A stretch of 64,000 nt of DNA. Origin: Pseudomonas sp. S06B 330 (GTDB lineage Bacteria > Pseudomonadota > Gammaproteobacteria > Pseudomonadales > Pseudomonadaceae). Positions 62,873 through 64,000 of the stretch are shown in pieces. Each line of letters begins with the position of its first letter. Position 1 is the stretch's first letter. A model generated the notes under the pieces. It did no database searches. It was not told the origin of the DNA and worked only from the letters and a program-made list of their open reading frames with translations. A program made the translations under genes and the position numbers. Location: the NCBI RefSeq assembly GCF_002845275.2, contig NZ_CP088149.1:1484501-1548500 (forward strand), in the 5' to 3' direction.

Positions 62873-62944
62873 CATCGCTGGCAAGGCCAGCTCGCACAGA
62901 ATGGGACTCGCCCGAAACCTGTGGGAGCCGGTCTTGCCGGCGAT
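62873..62944. repeat. REPIN, GCCGGCAAG family
   Basis: ATCGCTGGCAAGGCCAGCTC and GAGCCGGTCTTGCCGGCGAT as an inverted pair between lpxL and the patatin-like gene. Confidence 0.87.
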
Positions 62945-62973
62945 GGGGGCAAAACATAGCTCAGGAAGACCCC

Positions 62974-64000
62974 ATGTCAGCACAACCGATCACAGGATTG
63001 ATCCTCTCTGGCGGTGGCGCCCGCGCCGCTTATCAGGTTGGTGTGCTGGCCGGCATTGCCGATCTGCTGCCCGCCGGTGCGGCCAATCCCTTTCCCGTGA
63101 TCGTCGGCACGTCGGCCGGAGCGATCAATGCGGTGACCCTGGCCAGTGGTGCCATGCACTTTGCCGATGCCATCCGCCGCCTCACCCGTTTCTGGCAGGG
63201 CTTTCGCAGCCATCAAGTGCTGCGCAGCGACTGGCCGGGGGTGATTCGCCAAGCCAGTCGTTTTGTCGGTCATAGCCTGCTCGGCCTTGGCGCGCCGGTG
63301 CCGGTGGCCTTGCTCGACAGCTCACCGCTGCGCCAGTTGCTCAACGAACACCTGGACATCAACGGCATCGCCCAGGCCCTTGAACAGCAACAGTTACATG
63401 CGGTGGCAGTGACCGCCTTCGGTTACGAGTCTGGCCAGGCTGTTACCTTCTATCAGGGGCGCGGCGCCATTGATCCGTGGTTACGCCACCGGCGCATCGG
63501 ACTGCCAACACGTCTGAGTGTCGATCATTTGCTAGCCAGCTCCGCCATTCCACTGCTGTTCGCTCCGGTCAAACTCGGTGAGGAGTACTTTGGCGATGGC
63601 GCGGTACGTCAGTCGGCACCGATCAGCCCGGCCCTGCACTTGGGCGCCAGCCGCGTGCTGGTGGTCGGCGTCAGTGGCAACCCGCAGCGTCCGGTCGAGG
63701 GTGAGCCGCGCCCGCGCCTGTTCAGCGGCCAGCAGCCAAGCCTGGCGCAGATTGGCGGACACATGCTCAACAGCACCTTCATCGATAGCCTGGAAGACGA
63801 TATTGAGTTGCTTCAGCGTCTCAACCACCTCAGCCACTTGATGCCCGAGCACGTGGAGCGACGGCGCCTGGGCCTGGCGCCGGTGGAGGTGCTGGTGGTC
63901 GCACCGAGTCAGCCGCTGGATGAGATTGCCGCACGGCATCGCCGCGAGCTGCCGGCAGCCCTGCGCCTGTTCCTGCGGGGGCCGGGGGCGACCAAGACCA
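62974..64000 (+). CDS. Patatin-like phospholipase, 3' end outside the window
   Basis: 342 codons are visible and no stop is reached before the window ends. The oxyanion region GLILSGGGARAAYQVGVL, the nucleophile elbow VGTSAGAIN and the dyad aspartate in FGDGAVRQ identify a patatin-type serine lipase. There is no clear signal peptide. Bacterial members hydrolyse phospholipids, sometimes as secreted toxins, but this chromosomal type next to lpxL is more likely a housekeeping lipase. AGGAA lies before the ATG at 62974. Confidence 0.9.
   Translation, partial: MSAQPITGLILSGGGARAAYQVGVLAGIADLLPAGAANPFPVIVGTSAGAINAVTLASGAMHFADAIRRLTRFWQGFRSHQVLRSDWPGVIRQASRFVGHSLLGLGAPVPVALLDSSPLRQLLNEHLDINGIAQALEQQQLHAVAVTAFGYESGQAVTFYQGRGAIDPWLRHRRIGLPTRLSVDHLLASSAIPLLFAPVKLGEEYFGDGAVRQSAPISPALHLGASRVLVVGVSGNPQRPVEGEPRPRLFSGQQPSLAQIGGHMLNSTFIDSLEDDIELLQRLNHLSHLMPEHVERRRLGLAPVEVLVVAPSQPLDEIAARHRRELPAALRLFLRGPGATKT

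Overview
The window is a GC-rich bacterial chromosome segment that reads as a Pseudomonas of the P. putida / P. fluorescens lineage. The evidence is the gene content and order (cobS, fadL, rmuC, an MxtR-type sensor kinase, rdgC next to tRNA-Val and tRNA-Asp, nas/nir, an FKBP lipoprotein, prc, apeB, rluA, minEDC, lpxL), repeated Pseudomonas-type REP/REPIN palindromes, and GC-rich codon use. This placement rests on recognition, not on a database search.

Layout. 1-7.6 kb: the end of cobS, a secreted GH5 glycosidase, a MarR-MFS-small-membrane-protein unit with two matching palindromic operators, a periplasmic glutathione peroxidase-like protein, a DUF2798/LysR divergent pair and fadL. 7.6-9.2 kb: a REPIN, two small unknown genes and a long gene-poor stretch. 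9.2-14.6 kb: a Sel1-like protein, rmuC and, convergent and overlapping with it, a large transporter-fused hybrid histidine kinase (MxtR/CrbS type).

15-22.2 kb is the accessory region of most interest. A 1156-residue MIX/VasX-like type VI secretion effector is followed by four tandem copies of a membrane protein that is probably its immunity protein. The copies repeat with an exact 1007-base period. Each spacer carries a broken piece of the effector tail, and the last copy is frameshifted. The block is AT-richer than its surroundings and the effector gene is itself mosaic in composition.

22-34.4 kb: a DUF3077-like gene with a long structured-looking leader, two MFS-type transporters (one fused to a PlsC acyltransferase), a TDT-family carrier, a guanidine exporter behind a guanidine-II riboswitch, rdgC, tRNA-Val and tRNA-Asp, and an HscC / J-domain / DUF1266 chaperone module. 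34.4-41.7 kb: assimilatory nitrate and nitrite reduction. A nitrate reductase with a fused flavodoxin-reductase tail, then nirB and nirD, are each preceded by a sigma-54 promoter, an NtrC-like site at almost the same distance and a leader terminator, as expected for NtrC control plus NasT-type antitermination.

41.8-49.6 kb: a PcaQ-like LysR regulator, an FKBP lipoprotein, a DUF1232 gene behind an inverted pair of DnaA-box sequences, a two-gene HTH module with autoregulation-like operators, the Prc protease, a quinone oxidoreductase and a HAD phosphatase. 49.6-55.2 kb: an ABC importer, an alkaline-phosphatase-superfamily enzyme and a divergent GntR/UTRA regulator, resembling a phosphonate or organophosphate uptake system. 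55.2-64 kb: an MscS channel, a small membrane protein, apeB, rluA, minEDC, lpxL and a patatin-like lipase cut by the window end.
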